From Burkholderiales bacterium (GTDB taxonomy: Bacteria; Pseudomonadota; Gammaproteobacteria; Burkholderiales; Burkholderiaceae_E): a DNA stretch of 64,000 bases. Positions 1 through 9,790 of the stretch are shown here, in pieces. The DNA lies in contig JAPLQE010000059.1 in NCBI GenBank assembly GCA_026399835.1, positions 1-64,000 of the forward strand, written 5' to 3'. Made by a program: the position numbers and the translations under genes. The notes under the pieces are model-generated. The model saw nothing but the letters and a program-made list of their open reading frames with translations. It did not search any database and had not been told where the DNA came from. The number at the start of each line of letters is the position of its first letter. The stretch's first letter is position 1.

Positions 1-561
1 GGAGTCGGAGGCCACCACCGCCCAGCCGCGGGCGGCGAAGAACGCGGCCACTGCCAGCGTCTCGCGGTCGTCGGGTGTCGTCATCGAGCGGTTGCGGTCG
101 AGGTCGGTGCCGCGCGAGTACGACAGCAGCGGATACGGGCCCGGGCAGCCCGTGCCGCCCGGCAGCATCACCGCACCGGACGCGTTGGTCGGCTCGCCCT
201 TGGGGCCGGTCGTCGGATGGAAGATCGCATGCAGGGTCACGTCGCAGCGCACGGACCCGAGCTGCGCGGTCCATCCCTGCGCGACGGCGGCGGCTTCGAG
301 CGTCGCCTTGGGCAGCGGCGCGACCACCGAGGTGTCGATCAGCCAGGCGGGCTGCGGCGGGGCGACCTGGGTCACGCCACCGACCGCGATCGGCGGCGGG
401 GCGCTCGCGGCGGGCGGCGCTGCGGGTTCGTCGTCATGGCCGCAGGCGGCGACGAGGATCGCGAGGCAGATGGCGACGACGGAGGCGGGTCGGGGCGCAC
501 GGACGCGTCTCGGGGCCGCGGCGACGTCGGGAGCCGGGATGAGGCGGCGATCTCGGTTCAT
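1..561 (-). CDS. Alpha/beta hydrolase-like lipoprotein (partial, C-terminus beyond left edge)
   Basis: An open frame of 187 codons starts at 561 and runs off the left edge without a stop. The N-terminus is basic, then has a hydrophobic stretch ending in a lipobox (LVAAC at residues 36-40), so the protein is probably lipidated at Cys40 and held in the cell envelope. An Ala/Pro-rich linker follows. The later part, with a PYPLLSYSRGTD-like stretch and AFFAARGWAVVASDS, resembles the opening strands of large secreted alpha/beta hydrolases of the lipase/esterase type. The nucleophile region is not in the window, so the substrate cannot be inferred. Lipoprotein call good; hydrolase call moderate. 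Confidence 0.6.
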   Translation of the reverse strand, partial: MNRDRRLIPAPDVAAAPRRVRAPRPASVVAICLAILVAACGHDDEPAAPPAASAPPPIAVGGVTQVAPPQPAWLIDTSVVAPLPKATLEAAAVAQGWTAQLGSVRCDVTLHAIFHPTTGPKGEPTNASGAVMLPGGTGCPGPYPLLSYSRGTDLDRNRSMTTPDDRETLAVAAFFAARGWAVVASDS

Positions 562-621
562 CGCACGAGTGTGCCGCGGGCAGGCCGGCTTCCCGGTCCG
601 GCCGGGTGGGAGTCCGGACCG

Positions 622-642
622 CCGCGGCGTCGGAGGCCGCGG
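622..642 (-). terminator. GC-rich hairpin downstream of tsaC
   Basis: Seven-base arms CCGCGGC (622-628) and GCCGCGG (636-642) flank a 7-base loop, 16 bases past the tsaC stop. It is well placed to end the purE-purK-tsaC transcript, but there is no T-tract, so intrinsic termination is uncertain. Confidence 0.35.
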
Positions 643-658
643 GGTCGCCCGCGCCGCT

Positions 659-1651
659 TCAGCCCGAGTGTGCAGCGCGCTCGAGGCGGTCGCGCAGCGC
701 GTCCCAGTCGGCGCCCGCGGGCGGCGCCTCGACGAGGATGCGCCCCACCCCGAGCCGGTCGAGGCGGCGCAGCACCTCGTACAGCGCCGCCTCGCGGCCG
801 GCGGCATCGGCCGCGGCCGGCTCCCAGTGGCCGACCGCGGCCATGGGCCGCGCCGCCGACCAGACCGCGACCCGCGCGGGACCGAGCGCCGTCGCACGCG
901 CCTCGATGGCTTCGGCCGCGTGCAGCTCGACGGGGGTGGCCGGCTGGTAATGCGCGGCCAGCGTGCCCGAGGCGCGCGGCGCGTCGGCGTCCCGATCGAC
1001 GACCGGCTCGCCCAGCACCGCCTCGATCGCATCGCGGCCGATTCGTCCCGGCCGCAGCAGCACCGCGCGCCCGCGGGTCAGGTCGACGATGGTCGACTCC
1101 ACCCCGACCTCGGCGGCGCCGCCGTCGAGCACCAGCGGCGCATCGGCGCCGAGATCGTCGATCACATGCTCGGCACGGGTCGGGCTCACCCGCCCGAAGC
1201 GGTTCGCCGAGGGCGCCGCCACGCCGCTGCCGCCGAGCGCGACGAAGCGCTCGAGCAGCGCACGCGCGACCGGATGCGAGGGGCAGCGCAGCCCGATGCT
1301 CGCCTGCCCGCCGCAGGCCCAGGCGGGCGCGCCCGCGGCGCGCGTCAGCACCAGCGTCAGCGGCCCGGGCCAGAACGCCGCGACCAGCCGCTCGGCCCGC
1401 GTGTCCACCTCCGCCCAGCGCCGGGCCTGCACGAGGTCCGGCACATGGACGATCAGCGGATGCCCGGGCGGACGGCCCTTGGTGAGGTAGATGCGATCGA
1501 CCGCGTCGCGCTGCGCCGCGTCGGCACCCAGTCCGTAGACGGTCTCGGTCGGCAGCGCCACCAGGCCGCCGGCGAGCAGCACGCGCGCGGCACGGTCGAT
1601 CGCCGCCTCGGTCGCCGGCTCGACGGCGCCGGCGGGCCCCGCGGCGCTCAC
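659..1651 (-). CDS. tsaC: L-threonylcarbamoyladenylate synthase (Sua5/YwlC type)
   Basis: A 330-residue protein that makes threonylcarbamoyl-AMP from threonine, bicarbonate and ATP, the first step of the t6A37 modification of ANN-decoding tRNAs. The YrdC core begins with PTETVYGLG at residues 34-42. A linker containing HYQP leads into a C-terminal Sua5 domain, so this is the long Sua5 form rather than the short TsaC form. The start is GTG at 1651 and overlaps the purK stop by four bases (GTGA), which indicates translational coupling. A Sua5 gene as the last member of a purE-purK unit is common in Burkholderiales. Confidence 0.9.
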   Translation of the reverse strand: MSAAGPAGAVEPATEAAIDRAARVLLAGGLVALPTETVYGLGADAAQRDAVDRIYLTKGRPPGHPLIVHVPDLVQARRWAEVDTRAERLVAAFWPGPLTLVLTRAAGAPAWACGGQASIGLRCPSHPVARALLERFVALGGSGVAAPSANRFGRVSPTRAEHVIDDLGADAPLVLDGGAAEVGVESTIVDLTRGRAVLLRPGRIGRDAIEAVLGEPVVDRDADAPRASGTLAAHYQPATPVELHAAEAIEARATALGPARVAVWSAARPMAAVGHWEPAAADAAGREAALYEVLRRLDRLGVGRILVEAPPAGADWDALRDRLERAAHSG

Positions 1652-2811
1652 CGCGCGATGCCCAGGTCCCGCTCGATCGCGGCCGCGACGGCGACGGCCT
1701 CGTCCGCGGTCTCGCCGACCACGGTCACGTGGCCCATCTTGCGGCCGGGCCGCGCCTCGGCCTTGCCGTACAGGTGCAGCTTGGCCTGCGGCCGGCCGAG
1801 CACCGCCGCCCAGTCGGGCTCGCGCGCCCGGTCCGTGCCGCGGAACCAGACGTCGCCCAGCAGGTTCACCATCACCGCGGGCGAGTGCTGGCGCACGCCG
1901 CCCAGCGGCAGTCCGGCGAGCACGCGCGCCTGCTGCTCGAACTGGCTGGTGACGCAGGCGTCGATCGTCCAGTGCCCCGAATTGTGCGGGCGCGGCGCGA
2001 GCTCGTTGACCACCAGCCGACCGTCGTCGAGCACGAAGAACTCGACGCAGAGCACGCCGACGTAGTCGAGTGCTGCGGCGATCGCGAGCGCCCCGTCGGT
2101 CGCGCGCGCGGCGAGCGCCACATCGACACGCGCCGGCACCGTCGACAGTGCGAGGATGCCGCCGCGGTGCTCGTTCTCGGCGACCGGCCAGGCGCGCGCC
2201 TCGCCGTCGAAGCCGCGCGCCACCAGCACCGACACCTCGAGCGCAAGCGGCAGCCGCTGCTCGAGCACGCAGGGCACCCCGCCCATGGCGCGGAACGCCT
2301 CGAGCGCCGCGGCCCGGTCGGCGACGCGTGCCTGGCCCTTGCCGTCGTAGCCGAGCCGCGCGGCCTTCAGGATCGCGGGGAACAGCGTGGCCTCGGCGTC
2401 GCGCAGGTCGGCCTCGCCCAGCACCGCCCGGTAAGGCGCGACCTCGATGCCGGCCTGCACGACGAAGGCCTTCTCGGCGATGCGGTCCTGCGCGATGGCC
2501 ACCGCCGAGGCGCGCGGCGCGACCACGATGTCGCGGGCCAGCCGCTCGAGCGCCTGCGCGGGCACGTTCTCGAACTCGGTGGTGGCCGCCCCGCAGCTCC
2601 GGGCGAGCTCGTCGAGGGCCGCGGCGTCGAGGTAGTCGGCCCGCAGGTGGCGGTCCGCGACGCTGCCGGCCGGGCTGTCGGCGCCCGGATCGAGCACGCA
2701 GACCTTGTAGCCCAGGCTCTGCGCGGCGAAGCAGAACATGCGGCCGAGCTGGCCGCCGCCGAGCAGGCCGAGCCAGGTGCCCGGGGGCAGCGGCGGCACG
2801 GGTCGGTGCAT
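1648..2811 (-). CDS. purK: 5-(Carboxyamino)imidazole ribonucleotide synthase
   Basis: An ATP-grasp enzyme of 387 residues that converts AIR, ATP and bicarbonate to N5-CAIR in purine synthesis. The N-terminus has the nucleotide-fold motif [11 protein letters not shown] and a later TTEFENVP segment typical of PurK. The central ATP-grasp region includes [12 protein letters not shown], and the C-terminal part includes [14 protein letters not shown]. The chosen ATG at 2811 lies 5 bases after the purE stop; the same frame is open further upstream but that part is antisense to nothing and overlaps purE, so it is rejected. purK follows purE and overlaps tsaC. Confidence 0.95.
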   Translation of the reverse strand: MHRPVPPLPPGTWLGLLGGGQLGRMFCFAAQSLGYKVCVLDPGADSPAGSVADRHLRADYLDAAALDELARSCGAATTEFENVPAQALERLARDIVVAPRASAVAIAQDRIAEKAFVVQAGIEVAPYRAVLGEADLRDAEATLFPAILKAARLGYDGKGQARVADRAAALEAFRAMGGVPCVLEQRLPLALEVSVLVARGFDGEARAWPVAENEHRGGILALSTVPARVDVALAARATDGALAIAAALDYVGVLCVEFFVLDDGRLVVNELAPRPHNSGHWTIDACVTSQFEQQARVLAGLPLGGVRQHSPAVMVNLLGDVWFRGTDRAREPDWAAVLGRPQAKLHLYGKAEARPGRKMGHVTVVGETADEAVAVAAAIERDLGIAR

Positions 2812-2816
2812 GCGGG

Positions 2817-3314
2817 TCAGCCCTGCGGCAGCGTCATTGCGCGCGCCGCCTCGGTCTGGCGGGCGCGGAACGCGACGAGCTTCGCGGCGAGCGCCGCATC
2901 GGTGGTCGCGAGCGAGGCGATCGCATGCAGCGCGGCATTGGCTGCGCCGGCCTCGCCGATCGCGAAGGTCGCCACCGGCACGCCGCGCGGCATCTGCACG
3001 ATCGAGGCGAGCGAGTCCTCGCCGCGCAGGTACTTGGAGGGCACCGGCACGCCGTAGACCGGCACGATGGTCTTGGCCGCGAGCATGCCGGGCAGATGGG
3101 CCGCCCCGCCCGCGCCGGCGACGATGGCGCGCAGTCCGCGCGCGGACGCGCCTTCGGCGTACGCGAACATGTCGTCGGGCATCCGGTGCGCGGACACCAC
3201 GCGCGCCTCGTGCGGCACGCCGAACTCGCGCAGCACCGCGACCGCGTGCTGCATCACGTCCCAGTCGCTGCTGCTGCCCATCACCACCCCGACGATCGGG
3301 GACGCCTCGGCCAT
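2817..3314 (-). CDS. purE: N5-carboxyaminoimidazole ribonucleotide mutase
   Basis: A 165-residue class I PurE that rearranges N5-CAIR to CAIR, the step after Pur[11 protein letters not shown] at residues 12-21 and SAHRMPD at 41-47 form the active site, with His43 the expected catalytic residue. A glycine-rich [11 protein letters not shown] loop and VPVPS follow. The length fits the bacterial family. It is the first gene of the purE-purK-tsaC unit and is transcribed away from the fasciclin gene; the 129-base gap between them must hold both promoters. Confidence 0.96.
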   Translation of the reverse strand: MAEASPIVGVVMGSSSDWDVMQHAVAVLREFGVPHEARVVSAHRMPDDMFAYAEGASARGLRAIVAGAGGAAHLPGMLAAKTIVPVYGVPVPSKYLRGEDSLASIVQMPRGVPVATFAIGEAGAANAALHAIASLATTDAALAAKLVAFRARQTEAARAMTLPQG

Positions 3315-3443
3315 CGGTCGCTCCGTCCAAACCCCGATTTTAGCCGGTCGAGCATCGCCGTCCTGTCAGGAACCATGCATCCGGATCGACCACGAACCAG
3401 TTGGTCAATTTCTGACCTACAAGTTCAACTCACCGGAGTTTCC

Positions 3444-3920
3444 ATGATCAAGCCCTTCACCTCGATCAAGTTCGCCGCCGCCGCGCTCACGCTGGTCGCC
3501 GGCCAGGCCGCCTACGCGGCGCAGGACATCGTCGACACCGCCGTCGGCGCCGGCCAGTTCAACACCCTCGTCGCCGCGGTCAAGGCCGCCGGCCTCGTCG
3601 ACACCCTCAAGGGCCCGGGCCCGTTCACGGTGTTCGCGCCCACCGACGCCGCGTTCGCCAAGCTGCCCGCGGGCACGGTGGACGGTCTGCTGAAGGATCC
3701 GGCCAAGCTGCGCGCGATCCTCACGTACCACGTCGTCGCGGGCAAGGTGATGGCGAAGGACGTCAAGACCGGCGAGGCGAAGACCGTCAACGGCCAGACG
3801 GTCGCGCTCAAGGCCGAGGGCGGCAAGGTGATGGTCAACGGCGCGAACGTGGTGATGGCCGACGTGGCCACCACCAACGGCGTGATCCACGCGATCGACG
3901 CGGTGATCCTGCCGAAGTGA
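3444..3920 (+). CDS. Secreted fasciclin (FAS1) domain protein
   Basis: A 158-residue protein with an N-terminal signal peptide (hydrophobic stretch about 10-22, likely cleavage after AYA near residue 25) and one FAS1 domain filling the rest. The FAS1 hallmarks [15 protein letters not shown] and TYHVVAGKV are clear, as is the terminal [12 protein letters not shown] strand. FAS1 domains mediate adhesion or surface binding, and stand-alone bacterial versions are exported. ATG 3444 is chosen because GGAG lies 5 bases upstream. It sits on the plus strand between purE and purC, which are normally adjacent, and ends 12 bases from the purC stop in convergent orientation. The ligand is unknown. Confidence 0.88.
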   Translation: MIKPFTSIKFAAAALTLVAGQAAYAAQDIVDTAVGAGQFNTLVAAVKAAGLVDTLKGPGPFTVFAPTDAAFAKLPAGTVDGLLKDPAKLRAILTYHVVAGKVMAKDVKTGEAKTVNGQTVALKAEGGKVMVNGANVVMADVATTNGVIHAIDAVILPK

Positions 3921-3932
3921 TCGCGCGACGGC

Positions 3933-4829
3933 CTAGTCCAGCGTGAGTCCCGTGAGGCGCTCGAGCGCCTCGCGGTACTTCGCCGCGGTCGCCTCGATCA
4001 CCTCGGGCGGCAGCGGCGGCGGCGGCGGCGTCTTGGCCCAGCCCGACAGGGTCTCGAGGTAGTCGCGCACGTACTGCTTGTCGAAGCTCGGCGGCGAGGT
4101 GCCGACCCGATAGGAGTCGGCCGGCCAGAACCGCGACGAGTCGGCGGTCAGCACCTCGTCCATCAGATGCAGCGTGCCCGCCTCGTCGAGCCCGAATTCG
4201 AACTTGGTGTCGGCGATGATGATGCCGCGCGTCGCCGCATACTCGGACGCGCGCCGGTAGAGCTCGAGCGAGATCGCGCGGATCCGCTCGGCGAGCGGCG
4301 CGCCGACGGTCGCGACGACGTCGGCGAACGAGATGTTCTCGTCGTGCTCGCCCATCTCGGCCTTGGCCGCCGGCGTGAAGATCGGCTCGGGCAGCTTCTC
4401 GGCCATCCGCAGGCCCGGGGGCAGCGCGATGCCGCAGACCGCGCCGCTCGCCTGGTAGTCCTTCCAGCCGGAGCCGATCAGGTAGCCGCGCACCACCGCC
4501 TCGACCGGGATCGGCTTCAGGCGCTTGACCACCATCGAGCGGCCGGTGACCTGCGCGGCCTCGGCGGGCGAGACCACCGACTCGGGCGCGATGCCGGTCA
4601 GGTGGTTCGGCACGACGTCGGCGAGCCGGTCGAACCAGAACAGCGCCATGCGGTTCAGCACCCGGCCCTTGTCGGGGATGGGCTCGGCCATGACGACGTC
4701 GAAGGCCGAGAGCCGGTCGCTGGTGACGATCAGCAGCTTGTCCTCGCCGAGGGCGTAGTTGTCGCGGACCTTGCCGCGCGACAGCAGCGGCAGCGAGCGC
4801 AGCTCGCTCTGGTGGAGGGGACGGGCCAT
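3933..4829 (-). CDS. purC: Phosphoribosylaminoimidazole-succinocarboxamide synthase (SAICAR synthase)
   Basis: A 298-residue enzyme that joins CAIR and aspartate with ATP to form SAICAR. Family motifs are [11 protein letters not shown] near the N-terminus, [12 protein letters not shown], the [11 protein letters not shown] active-site stretch and [13 protein letters not shown]. The length fits the longer PurC form found in proteobacteria such as Burkholderiales. In the order's usual layout purC lies directly beside purE; here the fasciclin gene separates them. The upstream neighbour is transcribed divergently across a 67-base gap. Confidence 0.96.
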   Translation of the reverse strand: MARPLHQSELRSLPLLSRGKVRDNYALGEDKLLIVTSDRLSAFDVVMAEPIPDKGRVLNRMALFWFDRLADVVPNHLTGIAPESVVSPAEAAQVTGRSMVVKRLKPIPVEAVVRGYLIGSGWKDYQASGAVCGIALPPGLRMAEKLPEPIFTPAAKAEMGEHDENISFADVVATVGAPLAERIRAISLELYRRASEYAATRGIIIADTKFEFGLDEAGTLHLMDEVLTADSSRFWPADSYRVGTSPPSFDKQYVRDYLETLSGWAKTPPPPPLPPEVIEATAAKYREALERLTGLTLD

Positions 4830-4896
4830 GGGTCGATCCGGAGAGGCGTGAAGGCGGCATTGTGCCCGACCCGACTGTCGGGTTTACGATCGGGGG

Positions 4897-6027
4897 ATGG
4901 ACACCTTCCCCCTGCCCGCCGGCGAGCTCGCGTCCTCCGGCCTTCGTACCGACCGGCTCGAGCGGCTGGCCGGCTTCATCGATTCGCAGATCGCCGAGGG
5001 CCGCTATCCCGGCGCGCAGATCGCGATCGCCCGCCACGGCCGCCTGCTGCTCGAGCGCACCGTCGGCGACGCGCGGCTCGTGCCCGAACGCGTGCCGGCC
5101 GGTCCCGACACCCTCTGGCTGCTCTACTCGAACACCAAGGTGCTGATGGCGACCGCGCTGTGGCGGCTCGCCGAGGACGCGGCCTTCTCGTTCGACGACC
5201 GCGTGTCCGACCACCTCCCCGAGTTCGCGAAGCACGGCAAGAGCGACGTCACGATCCTGCAGGTGATCACGCACCAGGGAGGGTTCCCGAACGCGCAGAT
5301 CTCGCGCGAGGGCTGGCTCGACCGCGAAGCGCGGCTGCGCTCGGTCTGCGACTTCACGCTCGAGTGGACGCCCGGCACGCGCATCGAGTATCACGCGCTG
5401 TCGGCGCACTGGGTGCTCGCCGCGCTGATCGAGCGGCTCACCGGCCGCGACTTCCGCGAGCAGGTGCGCGCCTCGGTGATCGAGCCGCTCGGGCTCGGCC
5501 GGGACCTCTACATGGGCCTGCCGCCCTCGGAGGACGCGCGCGTCTCCGACATGCACGAGCCGGGCGCCGACGGCGGCCAGCAGGTGCGCGCCGACAGCAA
5601 CAACGAGACCTGGCGACGCGCCTGCGCGCCCGGCGGCGGGGCCTACGGCACGGCGCGCGGCATGGCGGCGCTCTACCAGATGATGCTTGCCGGCGGCACG
5701 CTGAACGGCGTGCGGCTGCTGTCGCCCCGCATGCTCGCCTTCGCGATCCGCAACCACACCGGCGACCGCCTCGACCACTTCATGGGCATGCCGATGCACC
5801 GCGGCCTCGGTCCGCACCTGCGCGGCACCACGACCACGATCCGCGGGCTCGGCTCGCACGCCTCGCCCGGCACCTTCGGGCACGGCGGCGTCGGCTCGTC
5901 GTACTGCTGGGCGGATCCGGAGTCGGGCGTGTCCTTCGCCTACCTCACCAACAGCCGCGTCCCCGATCCATGGCACTCGGTGCGGCTCGATCGGGTCAGC
6001 AACCTGGTGCACTCGGCGATCGTCTGA
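4897..6027 (+). CDS. Serine hydrolase, class C beta-lactamase/esterase family
   Basis: A 376-residue protein with the beta-lactamase/transpeptidase-like fold of EstB-type esterases and class C-related hydrolases. The nucleophile motif SNTK is at residues 78-81 (Ser78, Lys81), the candidate second motif begins at Tyr165, and a C-terminal HGG (329-331) replaces the KTG triad, which favours esterase or peptidase activity over true beta-lactamase. No signal peptide is evident, so it is probably cytoplasmic. It is a single gene, divergent from purC. The substrate cannot be told from sequence. Confidence 0.82.
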   Translation: MDTFPLPAGELASSGLRTDRLERLAGFIDSQIAEGRYPGAQIAIARHGRLLLERTVGDARLVPERVPAGPDTLWLLYSNTKVLMATALWRLAEDAAFSFDDRVSDHLPEFAKHGKSDVTILQVITHQGGFPNAQISREGWLDREARLRSVCDFTLEWTPGTRIEYHALSAHWVLAALIERLTGRDFREQVRASVIEPLGLGRDLYMGLPPSEDARVSDMHEPGADGGQQVRADSNNETWRRACAPGGGAYGTARGMAALYQMMLAGGTLNGVRLLSPRMLAFAIRNHTGDRLDHFMGMPMHRGLGPHLRGTTTTIRGLGSHASPGTFGHGGVGSSYCWADPESGVSFAYLTNSRVPDPWHSVRLDRVSNLVHSAIV

Positions 6028-6049
6028 ACGGCCCGCCGCGGGCCGACCG

Positions 6050-6832
6050 TCACCGGTACGGCGCGAACCAGCCGAGGCCGGCGGTCGTGCCGGCGCGCGG
6101 CCGGTACTCGCAGCCGACCCAGCCGTCCCAGCCGAGCTCGTCGAGCAGCGCGAACAGGTACGGATGGTTCACCTCGCCCAGGTCCGGCTCGTGGCGCAGC
6201 GGCACGCCGGCGATCTGGAAGTGGCCGACGCGGCCGGTGGGCAGGTACTGGCGGATCTTCATCGCCAGGTCGCCCTCGACGATCTGGCAGTGGTACAGGT
6301 CCATCTGGACCTTCAGGTTCGGTGCCCCGACCTCGGCGAGCACCGCATGCGCATCGGCCTGCGTGTTGAGGAAGAAGCCCGGGATGTCGCGGGTGTTGAT
6401 CGGCTCGATCAGCAGGTCCAGGCCCGCGTCCGCGCAGCGGCGCGCCGCCTCGCGCAGGTTCTTCACGTAGCGCGCGCGGCGCTCGGCGCGGTCCGCGCCG
6501 GCCGGCAGCAGCCCGGCCATCGCATGCAGCCGCGGACACTTCAGCGCGCGCGCGTAGCCGATCGCGCGGTCCACGCCCTCGAGGAACTCGCGCTCGCGCC
6601 CGGGCAGCGAGGCGAGGCCGCGCTCGCCGGCGTCGAAGTCGCCGGGCCAGGTGTTGAACAGCGCCTGCTGCAGGCCGTGGCGCTCGAGTTCGGCGGCGAT
6701 GGCTCCCGCCTCGAACGCGTACGGGAACAGGAACTCGACGCCCTTGAAGCCGTCCTTCGCGGCCGCGCCGAAGCGCTCGAGGAACGGGACCTCGGTGTAC
6801 ATCATCGACAGGTTGGCGGCGAAGCGCGGCAT
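6050..6832 (-). CDS. hyi: Hydroxypyruvate isomerase family protein (TIM barrel)
   Basis: A 260-residue xylose-isomerase-like TIM barrel. The opening [17 protein letters not shown] and the blocks [29 protein letters not shown] and VGCEYRPR match Hyi. The paired catalytic glutamates fall at Glu143 and Glu242. Hyi converts hydroxypyruvate to tartronate semialdehyde in glyoxylate metabolism; the related OtnI acts on 2-oxo-tetronate, so the exact substrate is open. The start at 6832 is supported by a strong GAGGAGGAG ribosome site 6 bases upstream. The gene is alone, not beside gcl or glxR, and is divergent from the carboxyltransferase gene. Confidence 0.82.
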   Translation of the reverse strand: MPRFAANLSMMYTEVPFLERFGAAAKDGFKGVEFLFPYAFEAGAIAAELERHGLQQALFNTWPGDFDAGERGLASLPGREREFLEGVDRAIGYARALKCPRLHAMAGLLPAGADRAERRARYVKNLREAARRCADAGLDLLIEPINTRDIPGFFLNTQADAHAVLAEVGAPNLKVQMDLYHCQIVEGDLAMKIRQYLPTGRVGHFQIAGVPLRHEPDLGEVNHPYLFALLDELGWDGWVGCEYRPRAGTTAGLGWFAPYR

Positions 6833-6932
6833 GGAATCTCCTCCTCGGGCCGAAAGGGTACCGCAGGCTATGATCGTCGCCCAACGACGACCGAGCATCG
6901 ACGCCCACGACGGCGAGCGGAGACACCGATCC

Positions 6933-8489
6933 ATGAGCTGGCAACCCGAACTCGACGAGATCGAACGGCGCAGGCGGATCGCCGCCGGCCACGGCGGCCC
7001 CGACAAGGTGGCGAAGCACCGCGCGCAGGGGCGCCAGCCGGTGCGCGAGCGCATCGACGCGATCCTCGACGCCGGCAGCTTCGACGAGGTCGGCTCGGTG
7101 TCCGGCTTCCCCGAGTACGACGCCGACGGGCGCCTGGTCTCCTTCCTGCCGGCGAACCTGATCTGCGGCCGCGGCACGGTCGACGGCCGGCCGGTGTTCG
7201 TCACCGGCGACGACTTCACCGTGCGCGGCGGCGCGAACGACGGCGGCGTGCGCGAGAAGTTCGCGTTCGCCGAGACCCAGGCATCGCGCTGGCGCGTGCC
7301 GCTGGTGCGGCTCGTGGACGGCACCGGCGGCGGCGGCTCGGTCAAGCACCTCGAGACCATGGGCCGCACCTATCTGCCCGACGTCGAGGTGTTCACCGAA
7401 GTGCTCGACGCGCTCAACGAGGTGCCGGTGGTGGCGCTCGGTCTGGGCTCGGTCGCCGGCATGGGCGCCGCACGCGTGTGCGCGAGCCACTACTCGCTGA
7501 TGGTGCGCGGCGCCTCGCAGCTCTTCGCGGCCGGCCCGCCGGTGGTCGAGCGCGCCTTCGGCGAGCCGATCGACAAGGAGACGCTGGGCGGCGCCGCGAT
7601 CCACGCGAAGGCCGGCACCATCGACGACGCGGTCGACAGCGAGGCCGAGGCGTTCGAGCGCGCACGGCGCTTCCTGTCCTACCTCCCCTCGTCGGTGCAC
7701 GACGTGGCCCCGCGCGCACCGGTCGGCGCCGACGACGCGCCGACCCGCCGCGAGGAGCGGCTGCTGTCGGCGGTGCCGCGCGACGCACGCCGGGTCTACA
7801 AGATGCGCACCATCGTCGAGGACGTCGTCGACCGCGGCTCGTTCATGGAGATCGGCCGCGAATGGGGCCGCTCGGTGATCACGGGCCTCGCACGCCTGGA
7901 CGGCTGGCCGGTCGCGGTGCTCGCGAGCGACCCGTACCACTACGGCGGCGCGTGGACCTCCGAAGCCTGCCGCAAGGCGATCCGCCACGTCGACCTGGCG
8001 CAGACCTTCCACCTGCCGGTCGTGCACTTCGTCGACATCCCCGGCTTCCTGATCGGGCCCGACGCCGAGCGCGGCGGCGTGATGCGCGACGGCTCGCGCG
8101 CGCTCGCGGCCGTCCGACAGAGCACCGTGCCCTGGTGCGCGGTGATGGTCCGCAAGGCGTTCGGCATGGCCGCGCTCGCACAGCGCAACGGCTCGCCGGC
8201 CTTCACGCGCATCGCGTGGCCGAGCGCGCAGTGGGGATCGCTGCCGATCGCAGGCGGGGTGGCCGCCGCCTACCGCGCGGTCATCGAGGCCGCGCCCGAC
8301 CCGGAGGCGGCACGGGCCGAGATCGAGGGCCGGCTCGAGAAGCTGCAGGATCCGCTGCGCACCGCGGAGGCCTTCGGCGTGGAGGAGATCGTCGATCCGC
8401 GCGACACGCGCGCGCACCTGTGCCGGTTCGCGACTCTCGCGGCGCCGCTGCGCGCGGCGGGGCGGCCCCGCTTCGGGTATCGGCCCTAG
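6933..8489 (+). CDS. Acyl-CoA carboxylase carboxyltransferase subunit (lone)
   Basis: A 518-residue carboxyltransferase with the two crotonase-like halves of the PccB/MccB family. The N-terminal half carries [19 protein letters not shown] and [11 protein letters not shown]. The C-terminal half carries [18 protein letters not shown] and VRKAFGMA. Members transfer carboxyl groups between biotin and acyl-CoA and normally work with a biotin carboxylase and a biotin carrier protein. Neither partner lies in this window, so the partner must be elsewhere or the protein has another role. The chosen ATG opens the conserved [14 protein letters not shown] start; the frame upstream is open but overlaps the divergent hyi gene. 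Confidence 0.85.
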   Translation: MSWQPELDEIERRRRIAAGHGGPDKVAKHRAQGRQPVRERIDAILDAGSFDEVGSVSGFPEYDADGRLVSFLPANLICGRGTVDGRPVFVTGDDFTVRGGANDGGVREKFAFAETQASRWRVPLVRLVDGTGGGGSVKHLETMGRTYLPDVEVFTEVLDALNEVPVVALGLGSVAGMGAARVCASHYSLMVRGASQLFAAGPPVVERAFGEPIDKETLGGAAIHAKAGTIDDAVDSEAEAFERARRFLSYLPSSVHDVAPRAPVGADDAPTRREERLLSAVPRDARRVYKMRTIVEDVVDRGSFMEIGREWGRSVITGLARLDGWPVAVLASDPYHYGGAWTSEACRKAIRHVDLAQTFHLPVVHFVDIPGFLIGPDAERGGVMRDGSRALAAVRQSTVPWCAVMVRKAFGMAALAQRNGSPAFTRIAWPSAQWGSLPIAGGVAAAYRAVIEAAPDPEAARAEIEGRLEKLQDPLRTAEAFGVEEIVDPRDTRAHLCRFATLAAPLRAAGRPRFGYRP

Positions 8490-8537
8490 GCCTGGGGCGG
8501 ACGTCACCCCGGCCTCGGGGGGGCTCGGTCCCAGCCC

Positions 8538-9170
8538 TCAGGCGGTCTCGGCCGCCCCGCTCGGGCCGAGCGTGCCCAGCATCGATTCGCACAGGCGCAG
8601 GTGCTCCTCGCTCAGGCTGCCCTGGCGGGCCGCACGGGTCATGCTCTCGAGCACCAGGCCCGTCAGCTCCGCGCGGCTGCGCGCCTGCACGAGGCTGCGG
8701 CGCAGGTGCTCGATGACCTTGTCCTTGGCGTCGATCTCGCGGACCAGCGGATCCCAGTGCGTGATGCGGTACTGGTTCATCAGCGAATCGACGACGTCTT
8801 GGCGGTCGGCGAGCGTCTCGACGTTGAAGTCGCGCGCGCTGAAGTCCCGGAGCCCGTCGATCTGGCGCAGCCCGTCGTCGGTGACGCGCTCGAACCCCAT
8901 GCTCCAGTCTGCGTACTGGCGCTGCTCGATCGTCTTGCGCGAGAGCCGCCGCATCCCGACGTGGCGCGGATCCGCCTCGATGGTGCCGAGCAGGCGATCC
9001 ACGACCGCCTCGTCGCCTTCGATGACCTGCAGGAACGTGCCGTTCCCGTAGAGCAGCATCCCGGTGAGGCCTCGGGCCGTGTTGTTCGTCCGGCACTGCA
9101 TCAGCAGCGCGAGCAGCTGGTCGGCGGACATCGGCGCGCTGGCCTGGCTGAGATAGGACATCTGGATCAT
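8538..9170 (-). CDS. BLUF-domain blue-light sensor with C-terminal helical region
   Basis: A 210-residue protein whose first ~95 residues form a BLUF domain, the FAD-binding blue-light fold. Every key position is present with the spacing of AppA (Tyr21, Asn45, Gln63, Trp104, Met106, from memory): Tyr6, Asn30, Gln48, Trp89 and Met91. RGLTGMLLYGNGTFLQVIEG is the core signature. The remaining ~115 residues look helical and hydrophilic, with a run around HLRRSLVQARSRAEL that could form a coiled coil. No GGDEF, EAL or DNA-binding output is visible, so it probably signals by protein-protein contact. It converges with the carboxyltransferase gene and appears monocistronic. Confidence 0.9.
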   Translation of the reverse strand: MIQMSYLSQASAPMSADQLLALLMQCRTNNTARGLTGMLLYGNGTFLQVIEGDEAVVDRLLGTIEADPRHVGMRRLSRKTIEQRQYADWSMGFERVTDDGLRQIDGLRDFSARDFNVETLADRQDVVDSLMNQYRITHWDPLVREIDAKDKVIEHLRRSLVQARSRAELTGLVLESMTRAARQGSLSEEHLRLCESMLGTLGPSGAAETA

Positions 9171-9318
9171 GGGTCACTCCGGCGGCACGCCTGCGGCGGC
9201 CTCGACGCACGGACCTGCCGCGCGGATGCGGCGTCCGGGCGGGAGCACGACGGCGCTCCAGTCCGCGGACGCGGACCGGGGAGTATAGGCGAGGACCGCC
9301 CCGCAGTCGGTCCGATCC

Positions 9319-9789
9319 TCAGCAGGTCGCCAGCGCACCGGTGCGCACGCAGGGCCGGCCGCCCGGTGCCATCAGCACGCCGCCGCCCGCCGACGGCAGC
9401 GCACGCCCGTTGGCATCGAAGCAGCCGGCCGAACCGCAGGTCGGCAGCGCGATCGGCGGCCCGCCGGGCTCGCCGGCCTGCGGGATCGCGATCCGCGGCG
9501 GCGGCGGCGTCGGCAGCACGGGCGGCGCGTCGGGCGGGATGCGGGGCATCGGCTCGGGCGCCGGCGCGAGACCGCCACGCAACCGGCGGGCGTCACGCTC
9601 GCGCTCGCCCTGCAGCCGCCAGGCTTCGGCTTGCGCGGGATCGATCGGGCGCGGCGGATCGAACAGCCCCCGCACGACCTCGACGGGCGCCGTCTGCGCG
9701 GTCGCGCAGGGCGCGCCGAGCCCCCACAGCCCGAACGCGATGGCTAGCGCGACACGCACCCGCCCGACCCGCAGCCCCCGCCCGTGCAT
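9319..9789 (-). CDS. Small secreted proline-rich protein with C-terminal cysteine pairs
   Basis: A 156-residue hypothetical protein. The chosen ATG (9789) lies one base after the P450 stop and gives a clean signal peptide: basic start, hydrophobic VALAIAFGLWGLG, cleavage near ATA-QT. The mature part has a charged helix, then a proline-rich linker with PPDAPPVLPTPPPPR, then a short C-terminal region with four cysteines in two pairs (TCGSAGC and PCVRTGALATC), suitable for disulfides in the periplasm. It is almost certainly cotranscribed with the P450. No family is recognised and no function is proposed. Confidence 0.6.
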   Translation of the reverse strand: MHGRGLRVGRVRVALAIAFGLWGLGAPCATAQTAPVEVVRGLFDPPRPIDPAQAEAWRLQGERERDARRLRGGLAPAPEPMPRIPPDAPPVLPTPPPPRIAIPQAGEPGGPPIALPTCGSAGCFDANGRALPSAGGGVLMAPGGRPCVRTGALATC

Positions 9790-9790
9790 C

